From Odiellus spinosus (taxonomy: Eukaryota; Arthropoda; Arachnida; Opiliones; Phalangiidae), in NCBI GenBank assembly GCA_963920705.1, contig OY987236.1, positions 10,216,190 to 10,280,189 of the forward strand: DNA of 64,000 bases. The letters run 5' to 3'. The notes under the pieces were generated by a model. The model saw only the letters and a list, made by a program, of their open reading frames with translations, was not told where the DNA came from and made no database searches. The position numbers and the translations under genes are program-made. Shown here one piece after another: positions 23,201 through 38,186 of this stretch. Position 1 is the first letter of the stretch; the number at the start of each line of letters is the position of its first letter.

Positions 23201-25204
23201 AAGCCATTTCATATATTTACTGATTATTCAGTATTTGTTTGCCTAAGTCAGTGATAATAATATATTACTATTTGACTGTGTAAAAAAATATCAATATTAT
23301 CATAATATTTGTTAAATAATACTAATAATATTTGACTTATTTGGATTTTATGGTGGGAAATTAAGTGAATTTTCTCGCGAATGATCAGGCTTGGCTGCAC
23401 AAATTCACTTGCAAATTGCTCACCAGCCACCCATGTTTGTATTATATTAGCATGGCCAAGACCTAATTAGTTGCTATAAGTTAAAGCTTCCTCATTAATC
23501 AAATCAAGAGGTTTACTTCCTCAATGCTATGAAGTAGTATTTAAAGGGAGAATTAAGTCATTTACTATAGACTATTTAATATAGTTTAAATATGCATATT
23601 TGCTCTCCATTTAAAGTCAAGCTAATGGTCCTAATTTTACACCTACGTAAAACCTAAATTCAGCACTAAAATATATGTATGGTGAAAAATTTGTACATTT
23701 TTTCAAAACAAATTCATTCATTATAATATGCTCATACATTCCCTATAATGAAAAAGCTATTTATACTTACTATCCACGTTCATCTGGAACTTTTTCTCCA
23801 TTTGAATCTGGGCTTGATCCTGCACCGACCCAAAAATAAGTATCTACAAAATTAAAATTAATCAGATTATTCAACAGAAAAATTATTCTAGTTATTAAAT
23901 AGTAAACTAACCTGAAACATTTCCATCAAAATAAAATTCAGGGATTAATAAGGTTTTTGAATCCAAAATAAGCACATTTTTTGATTTAACCCCTTTTCCT
24001 AATTTAGATAATTCGGCTAATTGTTGAGGTGCGGGTGGTTCAAATCCTTCAGAGATATAAATATCCCCATAATTGCTCTTTATAAGAATAAAATGTGATA
24101 AAATATTAATAACTGACGCAAATCAAGGTAATTAAACTATAATATTACGTGTTCTCTAAAATCCCAGACGCAAAACCATTTAATACTAGTCAATTTTTTA
24201 TTATCAGGCAAACGAAGAGTAATATCTTTCCCAGTATAACGAGGTAATTTATTAGTCCTATTATAAAAACGAAAAATTTTAGAAGATTATATACATAAAG
24301 TGGTGTAATAAAATAATTTAGAAAGTCATACTTTCCATCCTCATCAGGTACAATGAAACCCACATTACTCGGCCTTACAGTAGATCCAGCCCAAAAGAAC
24401 GTATCTAAAAGACAGATATACGAATTAAAGGAAGAATGCAGCCTGACAAAGTGATTTTCAATCGATTCCCCATATCTTTTAAAATAGGTCTAACAAACCA
24501 ATATTACGCTAGTAATCAATTTACCCTGAAATTAGTTATAAAATCTTGTAGTTATCAGGACACAGGCGAATCATGCAATCTTTATTCCGACAGTGACACA
24601 TTTCAAAGAGGAGAGTGCTTTTGCTCGTTCATTGGGGATTCGTTAACTATAAGATGTCAGGCTCTTTATGGAATATTCATCAGCCTACTTTCCTGGTAAG
24701 TTAGTCAAATTGATTTCTAGCTAAATATTGTTTAGCATTATTTTACTAGAGGATTAGGCCTATTAAAAAAAAAGATAAGGAATTGATAGAAAATCACTCT
24801 ACACGGGGTTGCATTCACCCTTTAATTAATACTGAGAAACGTTAGAAATTTAAGATTAAATTATATTTAAATCACCTTTTCCCAGCCCATCATATTGAAA
24901 ATCCTTGATTAATAAAGTATACTGATCTACGGCGTAAACATCTCCGATAACTTGATGAGAATAAGTATTAAATGAACCCAAATGTAGACCATTTTGTTCA
25001 GTATCGTCGCTACCGAATGCATTAACATGATCTAGAAAATTAAAATTTAAGGTCATATTCTAAGCACTAATCCTAAGTCCATGACACACAAGGGTAAACT
25101 TGGTAATAGTAAAAAAAATATATATACTTACTACATTGTTGAAGTGAAAATGACATTAGGATTAAAGAGATATAAATATTTGATATTTTTCTTAACAAAT
25201 TCAT
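20296..25204 (-). CDS. knk: Knickkopf-like DM13-DM13-DOMON protein (Knk/Skeletor family)
   Basis: Knickkopf protects and organises cuticular chitin in arthropods. Twelve exons, from the start: 25204-25132, 25031-24876, 24404-24332, 24257-24149, 24077-23912, 23843-23771, 22624-22344, 22274-21888, 21815-21439, 20792-20732, 20667-20495, 20424-20296; 685 aa (insect Knk about 690). A signal peptide spans about residues 1-24. Two DM13 domains follow: the first has GDVYAVDQYTLLIKDFQYDG and TFFWAG with end motif WFCVWDF, and the second has YFWVGAG and WFSIYN; together they cover residues ~35-240. A DOMON domain (~270-430) comes next, then a plastocyanin-like region (~440-640) ending YTPDVLYYQSYTQ. 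The last exon ends in a small-residue patch (SGAN) followed by a hydrophobic stretch, consistent with GPI anchoring, as known for Knk. Skeletor shares the first three domains, so paralogue assignment rests on length and tail. All phases agree. Confidence 0.85.
20890..21390. repeat. 24-bp minisatellite in Knk intron (about 21 copies)
   Basis: Tandem 24-bp units, AATAGTTAAGCCTAAATGCT plus CGCG, with sub-blocks of a GACTAAAT variant at about 21210-21350. It fills most of the intron 20793-21438. Confidence 0.96.
23541..23616. mobile_element. short TTAA-end MITE family copy (vi)
   Basis: ATTTAAAGGGAGAATTAAG at the left and GCTCTCCATTTAAA at the right form imperfect inverted ends like the other family members. 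About 76 bp, in a Knk intron. Confidence 0.45.
24424..24829. mobile_element. TTAA-end MITE family copy (iii) in Knk intron
   Basis: The ends are TTAAAGGAAGAATGCAGCC and GGTTGCATTCACCCTTTAA. Internal segments (AGCCTACTTT, GATTTCTAGC, TTAGGCCTATT) align with copies (i) and (ii). It occupies most of the second intron of the Knickkopf-like gene. Confidence 0.75.
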
Positions 25205-27905
25205 CCTGAGTTTTGGCGAATGGCGATCAAATATAAAAATTAAGTATAAAAACTGATGATTTAAAATTCTACCACGTTGTCGATTCAACCATTTTCATAT
25301 ATTTGAAGTTCCACCAAAAGTTCCAACTATAAAACACGGGTATGAAAGAAAGGTGGGTCTCTTTTCCAAAATTGTCTAAAATATCAAAGTTTACGCGGCT
25401 AAGGACTTGGAGCGGTTTATTCCGAGTCTCTATACAATTGACAATTCCGTCTCTCCACCTTTCACAGTAGTAGTTGCAATTTCGCGGACGAATTAAAGGA
25501 AAAACCAGTTTCTCAAACAACCCAATCGAGGTCAAGATATGGAGGAGTTCACTATATGTGGACCACCTGAAAGGGGGAAACCAAAATACACCTGTTTTAA
25601 CCACATTTCATCCTAATATTGTAGCGGGTACAAAGGTAGTTTTACTTTTTAGTCCATGTTATCTCAACCATAATTTGAAGTAGAGTCGTTTCTGTATAAA
25701 CTGGTTTTTCAGTTATGCAAAAAATGGTTTTTGGAGTAAAAATGTTACCAAGGTGATTGTAAACATTTTTTTTCCTTTACTTTGATTAACTATGATTTAA
25801 AATTTTAATTAAAAACAATATTTTCTTTAATTCTTCATATATACACAAAAATCACTTTTTTTTTTGTTGGTTTTTTCTCTGAATGGTTGCACAGACTTAT
25901 TTACAAAAGTTTATTTATCTTTTTGTTTATTTTTCCTTTTAGTTTTTCTCTCCTGTAGGTTTTTTTATACAATTAATGTACACAATGGGTCTAGGGGAAA
26001 AAACATGAGGCAAATATAAGATTGGGAAGCAAGATAAGAAGTATGAAATGTTGGTTGGATATTTATAATCCTACATAAATTATTTTAAACGCGATAATTA
26101 AATTAAAACATTTAAAAGGTTGAAATTAGGCTTAATATAGCCATCCCATGACTTGTTTTTAAATCGTTAAGCCTAATTAGGCTTCAGGAGGATGACTTGC
26201 CTAATTTTAGGCTTATGAAGTTGAACAAACTAATGGTTTAAAGGATTTAGTTTTTTAAATACTTTCCAAAAGAGACTTTCGTCAAAAATAAATATCTAAG
26301 CTTATTATTAATTCACAATTTGTCTATTTCATCTCAATTTTATTCATATTCTTACCCTTTTTTTTCGTTAATTTTTTGTTTTTATTGTAAAAAATTTAAT
26401 ATCATCTCCTGCACAAAAAATTCATACACATTTTTACTAAAATGTTTTTTATAGCCCGCATCAAAAATGAATGGGAGGGAGGAGAAAAAAATATACAAAT
26501 TGCTTTATTAATTAATTTACCTAACGATAATGATTAAGTTTTTTAAGGAAGAGGACGTAAAGAAGGGATTTTATGGAATGGTATCAACTATGAAACCACA
26601 AAAATATGATTATAATTATTAGTGTTATTATTATTGAAAAACGGAGCTGGTTGGTTGGCAAAAAACAAAGCGGGGGAATTTTCAGATTTGTTTTTTTATT
26701 ATTATTATAACGCCAACATCTTTATATATATAAATATACCTAAACAAGGGGAGGGATAACGAATGTTTTTTATTAAAGAAAAACCAAAAATCTTCATTGG
26801 CGAATGCGATCCTTCGACGTAAAAAGTTTTGAAGATTTCTTTTTTCTCAAGAAACTAAAGATAATCTAAATTATTGTTTTTTTCCTTCTTGTAGAAGGCA
26901 CACATGCACGCACATTTTTTTTTATTAATTTTTCATTTTTTATGTTTCACAATTAAGGATCTCCTGTCACACATCTTCGATAACTGCGGGAAGTTAACTA
27001 TATGTTTTTTATTGTTTGTTTCATGTTTTTTTAAATAATCGTCCACATTTACTCGAGAAGAATTTATACCGATTTGGTGGCGTGTTGTTTGTTTAATTAA
27101 TGATGCATTTTCTTTCTTACTTTTTAATCTTTTGGCAATTAAATAATTCAATTTTAAGCTCTCTATCTTCCAGTTTATATCAAAGTGAGGGGTTTTGTTT
27201 TTGCGCGGTGATTTTCTTTTTTTAATCTGCATAGGCCGTATTTCTTTCTTTACAAATACGTTTCGAAGAAGCTAAGGTGTTTTTTTTTTTTTTTTTTTTT
27301 CTTGTTTAAGTTTCAGAAATGTTTTAAACTCGTTAGAAACAAATTTTGACAAGTTTTAGAGGCAGGCATGATTAAAATGAAGCTAGAACCTGATGCCAGC
27401 GTTAAAAATTTACAATAGTCGATAATGTATCACTATCAATAAATTTTGAAAGAAGAATAAGAGGGAGATAAAGGAATTTTCTTCTTAGATAACATAATCC
27501 TACTTCTTTAACGAATAAATTTTATTTTTAGAACTAATCAGAATTAAATAATGTAAATAAGTTATCTTTTATCTGTTCCATTTATGAAATTTCAAGGAAT
27601 TTTTGCTACAGCTTATTATTATGCCATTTTTAACATTCAAAATGGCTTCCCCCCTTATATTTAATATTTTTTCTTTTGCTTAGTTTAAAAACTAACATTT
27701 AAATGTTTTGCAGGGTTTATTTTTTTGGGGAAGGGTGGAATTAAGTGCGAGTAGTTTTAATTTTTTTTTACGGTTTTTACAAGTTTACCGAGGCTGTGTT
27801 TTTGTATTTTTAACGATTGTGGGTGGTTTTGGTAGCTAATTAGCGCAATTTCGAAGAATAACGCTGGAGAGACACGTACGGAGGACAGAATACTTTTCAT
27901 CATCA
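25205..27905. other. intergenic between Knk start and B55 stop
   Basis: 25265-25640 is a GC-richer patch with open frames on both strands (112 and 69 codons) that match no family I know. It may hold the Knk promoter/5' UTR or a transposon remnant. 25700-27900 is strongly T-rich on the plus strand (a 20-plus T run near 27280) and probably contains the long 3' UTR of the B55 gene. No coding exon was recognised. Confidence 0.5.
27716..27721 (-). terminator. candidate B55 poly(A) signal
   Basis: AATAAA on the minus strand about 185 bp after the stop. Several more occur in the A-rich stretch further on, so the true end is not decided by sequence. Confidence 0.3.
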
Positions 27906-30900
27906 TCAGTACTTCTCTTGGAAGATATAGAGGTTATTTGTGGCGGCAACAGCAATTATGTTCTCTTGCGGGTGCCAGGCAGTGTGCAAAATTTTTCTAT
28001 TGAAGTCTAAACAATCTACACTAATCTCGTCTTTTTTACGCTTGCCACCCGTGCAAACCTAAAAGTGAAAGAAGAAAAAATTGCTTTTATTTGTAAAGAA
28101 TATCGAAGATTTATGATAAATAACTGTTGAAAAAATGATTAATTTTGTCATACCTTTCTAGGTTTAAGCACTGTCTTTGGCTTAGCTATATCTTTGGAAG
28201 CCTCTAATGCAATATCGCGTTTTGTAGTACGGTCAAATACTCTAAAGAAATTGTTGTAGCTGCCCGTCATTATGTAACTGAAAAAAATAAATAAATAAAT
28301 AAATAAATAAAAAATAAAAGGATTTTAAAATGTTAGACAACTTTGGGTGAAGATTTTTTTGGGTAACTATAGTCTATTAATGCCACGAGCTTCAAAGCTA
28401 GATTTCTTCACGCGTTATTTCTGTACGAAATTTCATTGCAAGTCACTTTTCTTGAGACTTTATAAGTCTAAAATTTCTTCAAAACTGATTTAAGCTTATC
28501 AAGTCCAGTTCGCCTTCAATTCCTTGTGAAGAGTGTTATTTATAACTACATCTAACTGAAACAGATCACATTGATGTACACGGGCTTGTACAAGAGTTCT
28601 TAGGTTTACATCACTCTTTCTGCATCCATTTATGAGTTTATTAACTTACATGCATAATAAATCTACAGGGTTTCCTTTCAAAAATAAATTTTCAGGTTTT
28701 TCAAACTACTTTTGTTAAATTTCCGTGTATTTTTTACAATAAAAGGAACTTAAAAAGCAAAAATGTTAAAAATATAGAACAATAGGGCTTAAAATAAACC
28801 AGAGTAAGAGCTCTGTTTTCAGGAGCTATAAAATCGTCCTCTTTCTTAGGTTCGCAACATATAGAGTGTCATATATTTCCCTGATTTTGTCAAATAATTA
28901 TTGTTTTCTCGAATTTTTTTGGATATTTCCAGTTTGTACGAACCCTGATCAAATTTGCGCATAATTTAAAGATTATGCGTTACTAAATTGAGTTCTAAAT
29001 GATATAACAAACTTGTTGATAAAATCATAGGGTTTCTAAAGCTCATTTTTATAGTAATATAAATTTCAACTTACGAATCTACTCCATTCCAGCAGCATTC
29101 GAACTTGTCGAATATGCAATCATTTTCGTACAACGAACAAAGCTTCGAACGCAAATATTCGTGTACGTGATAACACTCGACTGGTTTCGTATCCATATTA
29201 AGGTCCCAAACTTTAACAGAGAGATAATCTCGGGATATCATATAGCGCCCATTGTTGCTAAATTTTACGTCCGATATGCTGGATATAATTTCCGAAAAGA
29301 AGCTACGATTGGTAGGATCTTCCGGTTCTTCGTATACTGCGTAAAATTTTGAAGTTTAGTTAAAACAAGCAAGTTATGAGAAGCAAAATGTTTTTTAGGT
29401 AAACCTACGTTTGGCATGTTGATCGCATAATGCCGCAGCTCTCATATCGCATAGCCTAAGCGTTCCTTTACTACTACTGTACACGAAAAGATTGCAATGA
29501 TTAGGATGAAATTCTGCCGCCGTTATCACTTCCGTTAACTCCTCCATATTAGTAGGTTTTATATCAACGATATCTGTGACAAATAAAAAACATTAAAAAA
29601 GCGAAATAACATTGGTTCTCATTACAAAAACATTAGTATACATTTCATCAAGAAGGGATAGAGAAAAGAAGAAACACATTATTTCTCTCAATCTCTTTAT
29701 TTTTCGTTAACCCTTGGCCACTAAGAGCAGTTATAATTTGAGGTTACGGTGGGTTGGGGACTCTGGGAAAATTACAGGAATGTTATTGATGATTAATATG
29801 ACTAAAGCCACGTTCACACCATATTTTTAACCATTTTGGAGAGGCCAAAATGTACAACTTTTAAGTTTTTTTTTTCAAAAATGTAAAGAAATAGTTTTTA
29901 AAGTTGATTTGAACATTCAGAATGGTTTGAAAACAGTCTCAAAGTGTAGAGTGTGAACGTAGCTTAAATGACATTTTATAACATTCGCAAGCAACTCCCA
30001 CAATTCAAAGTTGACCGAGGCCAAATCTAATCCCTTAACTCTTAAAGCAGAGTTTCATGAGAGCGATATTTGAAGCAAATAATCAATGAGCGATATCGCC
30101 GAGGAGCGAAGAGACCAAATAAATTTGAAATAGATAGGTGAAATATCACATCCTCAAGCGACATTTTCGCTTTTTCTCGCAAATCACTGTATTGCTTTAT
30201 CCTTTCTTGATTTTATGTATCAATATATTTAAAATTTGATAGCCATTGCATTAAGTTATCAAAAGACACGATACTTTGCAACTTTTTAGTTTTGTTTAAT
30301 GAGCTTTAGGAACCTAGGTAGTTTATAAAGCAACAAAAGCTCTTTAAACAAAGCATCAAATTGCCTTTTTAAGTTTTTTTAGAGTTAAAGAGTTACTTAC
30401 TAAAACTTTGATCAGTTATTTCTAGATGCCATAAGTTAACTCTTAAGTCGTCGGCGGATAGATAAGTTTCTTGATCACTATTGACACTTATGGAGTTAAT
30501 GTGATAAGTATGGGCATTGGCAAAAACTCGACGGGGACTAGCTTCAACCATTAGCTCCATAGGTTTGAGACAAGGAACCCTCAGAGTACTGAGCTGCGAG
30601 GGAGGAGTCATTATCTGCCCATTTTCATCTTTCAAATTGAACCCGTCGATACGTTTGTCTTTCTCACTAACTTTCCATAGCTTGATCGTTTTATCTAAAA
30701 AGAGCGAGTCAATCCATAATTCGATTAACATTAATAAAAATTGGTTAGATATTAAGGGGTCAGAACAAATCTGGAAATTTTTTTAGTTACTTCAAACAAA
30801 TGTAGTTAAAATGATACTTGACTCTGATAACAAGATATTTTTTATCGATTTAGACTGTTAAAATATGTGTAAATATCGTATGAAAACCAAACTTAGCCTT

Positions 30901-33416
30901 CTCTGAAATTTAAAGTTAAGTATTATGACAAACTAGACTTCCTAAGCCTAAATCCGTTGTGAAATTTTAGACTGGAAAAAAATTGTTGAAAAAACTCGGT
31001 TGCTGATGCCAATGAAATATCGTATAAAAATGGAGCGTGAACCAATTTAACTCTAAAGCTCGCGCTATTTTTAACAAACATCTCTTTCAGTTCACGCGCA
31101 ATCTCAAAGACTAACTCACATTGCATTAGCAATTGACTCCTTTGAAACCTGAAATTTTTCGAGCCTAATTTCTCAACTATGAGAACTAAAGCGAATTATA
31201 GAGAAACCATAGGCACTTCTTTATGTTTTTAATTTTAAGACATATTTTAAGTCTAAATTGATTAAAAAAACCTGTTTCCAGGGTGAAGTATCACTTTAAA
31301 GGGAGAATACAGCTCAACAACAACTGATTTGGTATCTACAGTATTCTTAATCCACTAGAAAGTGTTTTTACAAACCAATATTAAGCTAGAAATTTATTTT
31401 AGAAAGCAGACTTTACAAGGATCTATGAGGAGTTTGATACCTCGCCATTGGTGTAAAATGTAAGAGAAATATTCCAACAGAACTAGCTTAAATAGTCTTT
31501 TGTTCGTTTACTGAAAACTCGTCAACAGTGAGATATCCAACTTCCAAGAATCCCTGATTAACTTACTGAGTAAGTTATTTTCTCCCTTTAAATATCTAGA
31601 CAAACTGTGCAATTTCTAGTTCAAAACTGAACCAATTTTGAGTTCAAATTTCATTGCAAAAACTGCATAATAGCTGCAGATTTGTGTAAAAAACAATTTT
31701 GCTTATTACTAAATTGTTCGACCCCTCAGATGATTATATATGTATAAAATAATTTACCATTAGTAGAGAGCAGGAAGTGAGCGGGATTTTTCCGTTTGAG
31801 CCATCGTATTTTGTTGATTTTTTCCTCTATTTCTAAGCTTTTTAAATAGTCAAACTCGGGTTCGTGACTTTGAAAAGTGCTGTACACATTATATTCGCCA
31901 CGTCTAGGAACACTTTGTTTAGACTAGATTTAAATAAAACATTTTTTCGAGCTTTCTTAAAAAAACTGTATGGCACACAGAAAACTTTTTTAAGGATAAG
32001 AACAAACAAACCCATCTCTATCATCGCGATAACTTTATAACAAATATGAATTTTAAAATATCAGGCTTACAATGGGATCTCTTTGAAAAATGACCACTCT
32101 GCCTCCTTTGTCACCAGTTGCTAGAAGGTCTCCATCATGGTTGAATTCCACACAAGATATTATATCAGCTACAGAGGAAAGTTAAATTGATAGATAATTA
32201 CTTTCACGATTATATCCTTAATAGGTTAATTCATCAAATAATAGAGGCTTTTCAACTGTCAATTTATCTTCATCTAAAGGGATTACTATAAAGCTAATAT
32301 GATCAGATTAGACCCATTTTTGGTTAGGTGATAGCCCAAAAGCTTCTCACTGTGGTTTTTGGGGGTTTTAAGCTTTATCCTTAGACCTTGACTAGGGGGA
32401 AACCGAAATTTTTTTTGTCTTCTTTTGTAATATTTGTCTTTACAATCAATTTTTAAATTTTGAATCTAAGAGAATCAAAAATACAATTGGACCTAAATTC
32501 ATGACCAGGGTGACAAGGGAAATGCCTCCAAAATCTATAGGAAATTCAGGGTCATTTATTGTTCAACAAATATGGAATTACATTTTCCCTACATGTCTTA
32601 ATTACTCAAGCTGAGATACTTTTCGTAATTGATTCTGGAAAGACTAGATTGGTTCCAATTCAGTTTGCCCAACTTATTTAGCATACGTTAGTTGTATAGA
32701 CCATTTTTTTGATTGATCTGGAGGTGAATTGGAAAAAGTCGATAAATAACTACAGTGGTGTCAAATGAATTAAGTCAATTTACACGGAAATATATTAGAA
32801 TATTTAAAATTATATTAATTTAAGGGAAGGCATTAATAATTCAAGTTTCGTCACCCTCCATGAATAGCCGGTTACAGCGATATTATTCCACATAACCATT
32901 TACTATTCTATCATCTAGTTGGATTATTAGAATATAACAGTAATTTGTTTTCAAAGATAGTAGTCTAGCTGAACAACTATAACAACTTAAAATTGACAAA
33001 TTGCGATACAATTTTGATTTAAAGAATGTTCAAAAGACTAAACACATTATTCAATTATTAGAAAAGTTGGGCAGTAAATTGAAGCCAAATTTACGAGGGT
33101 AATGGAGTAAAGATAATATGTAGGCCAAACAGGATATTGTTTAATCTCCGAACTTGAATTTAGAACTAGCTAACTCATTAACTCGAGTTAATGGATTAAA
33201 TTAGCCCTTATGATGTAAAGGTGGTTTGGGTAGCCTTGGTCAAGAGATTAAAAAGCAAATTTTGGGGTCACTTTGAAAAGAAATGAAAAAATGCCTAGGC
33301 CTACGCCCAAGACGTTGATATAATTTTTATTTACCTTCGGTCACATCGTCGTCTAAAGTTCCTTTCACTTGAGAAAAACTCCAATGAATTTCACCATTTC
33401 CCGAATTAGAATACAT
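27906..33416 (-). CDS. tws: PP2A 55-kDa regulatory subunit B (B55/PR55, twins)
   Basis: WD40-propeller regulatory subunit that targets the PP2A A/C core to substrates, including those of mitotic exit. Eight exons, from the start: 33416-33335, 32168-32071, 31923-31758, 30694-30401, 29573-29409, 29336-29075, 28277-28154, 28058-27906; 447 aa, the same length as human PPP2R2A. The protein is nearly colinear with the vertebrate one: [20 protein letters not shown] at the start, [78 protein letters not shown], and the C-terminus [20 protein letters not shown]. The seven blades run through the whole chain. The first intron (1.2 kb) and the intron 30695-31757 carry repeats. All splice sites are GT-AG with matching phases. 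Expressed broadly in animals; no specific regulation is visible. Confidence 0.97.
28280..28312. repeat. AAAT microsatellite
   Basis: About seven AAAT units in tandem, just inside a B55 intron next to the exon at 28154-28277. Confidence 0.9.
29811..29966. mobile_element. ~155-bp MITE with ends AAGCCACGTTCACAC
   Basis: AAGCCACGTTCACACC at the left and GTGTGAACGTAGCTT at the right are inverted repeats (one mismatch in 15). The interior is AT-rich with no ORF. It lies in a B55 intron. Similar ends (GTGAACGTAACT) occur near 62165. Confidence 0.7.
30930..31190. repeat. dispersed repeat containing GCTGATGCCAATGAAATATC
   Basis: This segment shares the motifs TTGCTGATGCCAATGAAATA, ATGGAGCGTGAACCAATTTA and GCAATTGACTCCTTTGAAAC with segments at 40690-40990 and 42740-42970. 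The motif is inverted within copies, suggesting a foldback element. B55 intron. Confidence 0.55.
31296..31605. mobile_element. TTAA-end MITE family copy (v) in B55 intron
   Basis: Inverted ends CTTTAAAGGGAGAATACAGC and TTATTTTCTCCCTTTAAA enclose about 310 bp without coding capacity. The terminus matches the family in this window. Confidence 0.65.
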
Positions 33417-33956
33417 AATTGTTTATATCTCGGCTTGAATTCTAACGTTCCCCAATCCGCAATACTGCACCATTAACGATCAAGTTAAGCCTTTGTGTAC
33501 TTTGGAATATGAGGAACGAAGAGCCCTGAGAGAAGCGTCTCGACTTTCACTCATAAAAACCACCGATTTATTCCTCCATGATAAGCTTAATATTGAATTA
33601 TAAATATTTTGCGAAACTTCCGATACACTTTTTAACGAAAATCAATTCAATCAACCGATAATTACGATAAGATCGCGTTCGATTAATTGACAAACTTCTA
33701 TAACGGTCCAAAATGGAATCCGCTCCTACTCCTAGACCCGAAGCCGCTTTGCCAATTGCCCGTTGCCCTCGAGCCGGCTTACTTGTGACGTCACATGCAA
33801 GTATACTTTTATTGGTCCATTAGGGTGGCGCTGTCTACCGTTCCATCTAAAAAGAGCGCGAAATATTGAAAATGTATAACCGCGAGTCTTGTATTTAGGC
33901 TTAAGTTCCAAACATCCCAATATCAATAAAAACAAATCATTTGTGCTATAAATCGC
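33417..33956 (-). promoter_or_regulatory. B55 promoter and 5' UTR region
   Basis: The interval between the B55 ATG and the GOT1 poly(A) signal must hold the B55 promoter. It contains a GC-richer patch at about 33720-33850 with TGACGTCAC (CRE-like palindrome) at 33786-33794. The transcription start was not located. Confidence 0.4.
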
Positions 33957-33962
33957 TTTATT
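33957..33962 (-). terminator. likely GOT1 poly(A) signal
   Basis: AATAAA on the minus strand about 210 bp after the GOT1 stop and upstream of the B55 promoter region. Confidence 0.5.
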
Positions 33963-34173
33963 CGTACATTTTAATAAGCTTTCAATTATATAAAACTAAA
34001 ATTTACCCTTAACAAATAATACTACGCTAAAAACCAAAGTGTTTTCTAAATTACTTAAATATGCCTAGTGATATAATATTTACTAAAATATTTAAGTCAA
34101 CTAGAAATAATGTAAATTATAGTTAACCGGCTTTGAGCATTTCATCGTTGCAAGGGATATTCGATGGATTAAA

Positions 34174-36165
<1,992 letters not shown>

Positions 36166-37924
36166 GATTAAAGTTATTCAACTAAAATTAATATATCTTA
36201 TTAGACTAGACTTAATCGCGACCTTAGCGGTAACTTTCAAGGGCAGAATTCCCAGGAATATGAATTATGGGAGTAATTTTGACAGCATCCGGTATTCAAG
36301 GCCTAATTTTTTCTATACCTTTATTATGCCATCTACTGACAGCTGATTAAGAACCAATCAAATTAAACCTGGAAGAGACCTTAGAATAAGTAACCAATTA
36401 CGAGACGGATTCACAGCATGGAGGTAATTTCAAATACCATTTGCTCATGTGATTTAGCATGAGTATGTGATCATCAAGCGTAATGCAATTCTATATAAAC
36501 ATTTGAGTTGGGAAGTACCTTTTTCGTGTCCCGATAATTAATTTAGAGACTGTTTTCTTCAAAATAGAAAACTGTATTATTGTATAGCTTATTTTATTAT
36601 TGCATTAAGGTGCACCCTTTTGGAACATTGTGGCTCATCTCAAAGCTGGGTGATCCAGGCTTAGAAATAAGACATGTCTACGAGTCCAAAATCAATTTTT
36701 TTTTTTTTTTTTGGCCTAGTTAATTCAAAAACTGAGGGCACTGGTCCTAGAGACTAGATTACTAAAACAAATATTTTATACATATTAAAGGGACTACTAG
36801 TTGAACCAGTTTAGTAAACTTTAGTTATTTAAGACACCTGGTCTGGAGGACTAGTTGAGAAAAAAACCTTATTCCCAAATGACGAATAAGTGATGATCTT
36901 ATTTTGGAAAGAAATGATTCTCACACTCTAGAAAGAAAATGATTCCAACACAATGGTGGAAAATTGAAAAATCTCAATCTAATAAAATTATTGATTTTAC
37001 TTTCACAAAAGACACGTTTACTGCATCGTTAATTTTTGAATACATTTACAACTATTTACAGTTGAAAAACAATTAACTAAGTTATTGTAAATAACACAAA
37101 ATTATTGTACAAACCTTATTTTTGTTTTATTTTATATACACTGGTTTTTATTCCTAAAAACCGGGATTTATAGCCAAAATCACCTTGAGTTTTCAGCAAC
37201 TCAATTTGTATCTAAGTACAACATCAACCCAGAGTATATAAGATTAAGAAACTCACTTTAGGGGAAGTATGAAAGATATTAAAAAATGTGTAACAACGAA
37301 GTTTTGGCATAAAAAATCGTTGGATTGAAAATACTACCACCATTTTCCTATGCTCTCGTCCTGAACTATTTTCAGAGTTGTTATTCGGAGACAGAGTTAT
37401 TCCCTTTTAACTTCAAATTTCAAGTTAAAACCAGAAGACAGACTTGATATTGGAGTATGTGAGTTAGGAAGTCCACCGCAAGGTTAGTCTCATAGCCTGG
37501 GGTGAAATCTTGTTGTTCGCAAATTTTAACACATTAGTACATGTAGTATGGGCACTTTCAAACTTCCCCCAAAAGGGATTTTCATATTTTTCTAATTCTT
37601 ACATATTCCTTCTTCGATGAAGAGTTGCATCATTAAACTAGTCTACACGCAAATCCCTTCGCTGTTGCTTCTGAGTTTTAACAAGCTGATAATTCAAGCC
37701 GATTTTGATTATTGTTTTCTTAAAATTGACTTCAAACAACTGCCAAAAATTACTTTTTTTTTTGTATTTTTAATTTTTTTAAAAAAGGGCTATTGGAATT
37801 GAACTTTTTAAACTTTTTTTGTGTTATATAAAATAAAAATCATTAAAATGAAATGAACGTCGGACTTATTGTTTTACCTCTTGTCAAGATATTATAATAT
37901 TATTTTATTAAGCTTCTTTGGGAG
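36166..37924. other. GOT1 upstream region, no gene seen
   Basis: About 1.8 kb between the GOT1 start and the transposon near 37.9 kb. It must contain the GOT1 promoter, but no defining element was placed. It includes an 18-T run near 36693 and AT-rich unique sequence. Short frames here show no family features. Confidence 0.5.
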
Positions 37925-37926
37925 TA

Positions 37927-38063
37927 CAGTAAAACCTTGTTATAGCAAAATCCTGCTAACGTAGTTTTGGAATTCCGAACATTATTGTTTGCAATGCCAA
38001 GGCGTAGCAGCTAAAACATTAATTACGGATAATTAATAATATCGTTATAACGAGGTTTTATTG
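37927..38063. mobile_element. 137-bp MITE with pogo/mariner-like ends
   Basis: CAGTAAAACCTTGTTATAGC at the left and GTTATAACGAGGTTTTATTG at the right are inverted repeats flanked by TA on both sides (37925-37926, 38064-38065). The terminus CAGTAAAACCTCGTTATAAC is typical of Tc1/mariner/pogo-superfamily MITEs. Confidence 0.82.
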
Positions 38064-38114
38064 TATTACCATTAAGATCTCTTAATAAAAACAAATTGAC
38101 TTCTCTGTGTACTT

Positions 38115-38120
38115 TTTATT
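38115..38120 (-). terminator. likely OGA poly(A) signal
   Basis: AATAAA on the minus strand about 67 bp after the OGA stop codon. Confidence 0.55.
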
Positions 38121-38186
38121 ATATTAGCAGATCTTTACTTGTGTCATTTTGAATTTAAAAAAAAGCTTTTTTTTTTTTTTTTTTTT

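Noticed and set aside
20296..25204. Reading this gene as Skeletor
   Set aside because: Domain order is shared, but total length, the plastocyanin-like region and the GPI-like tail fit Knickkopf better. Kept as an alternative only.
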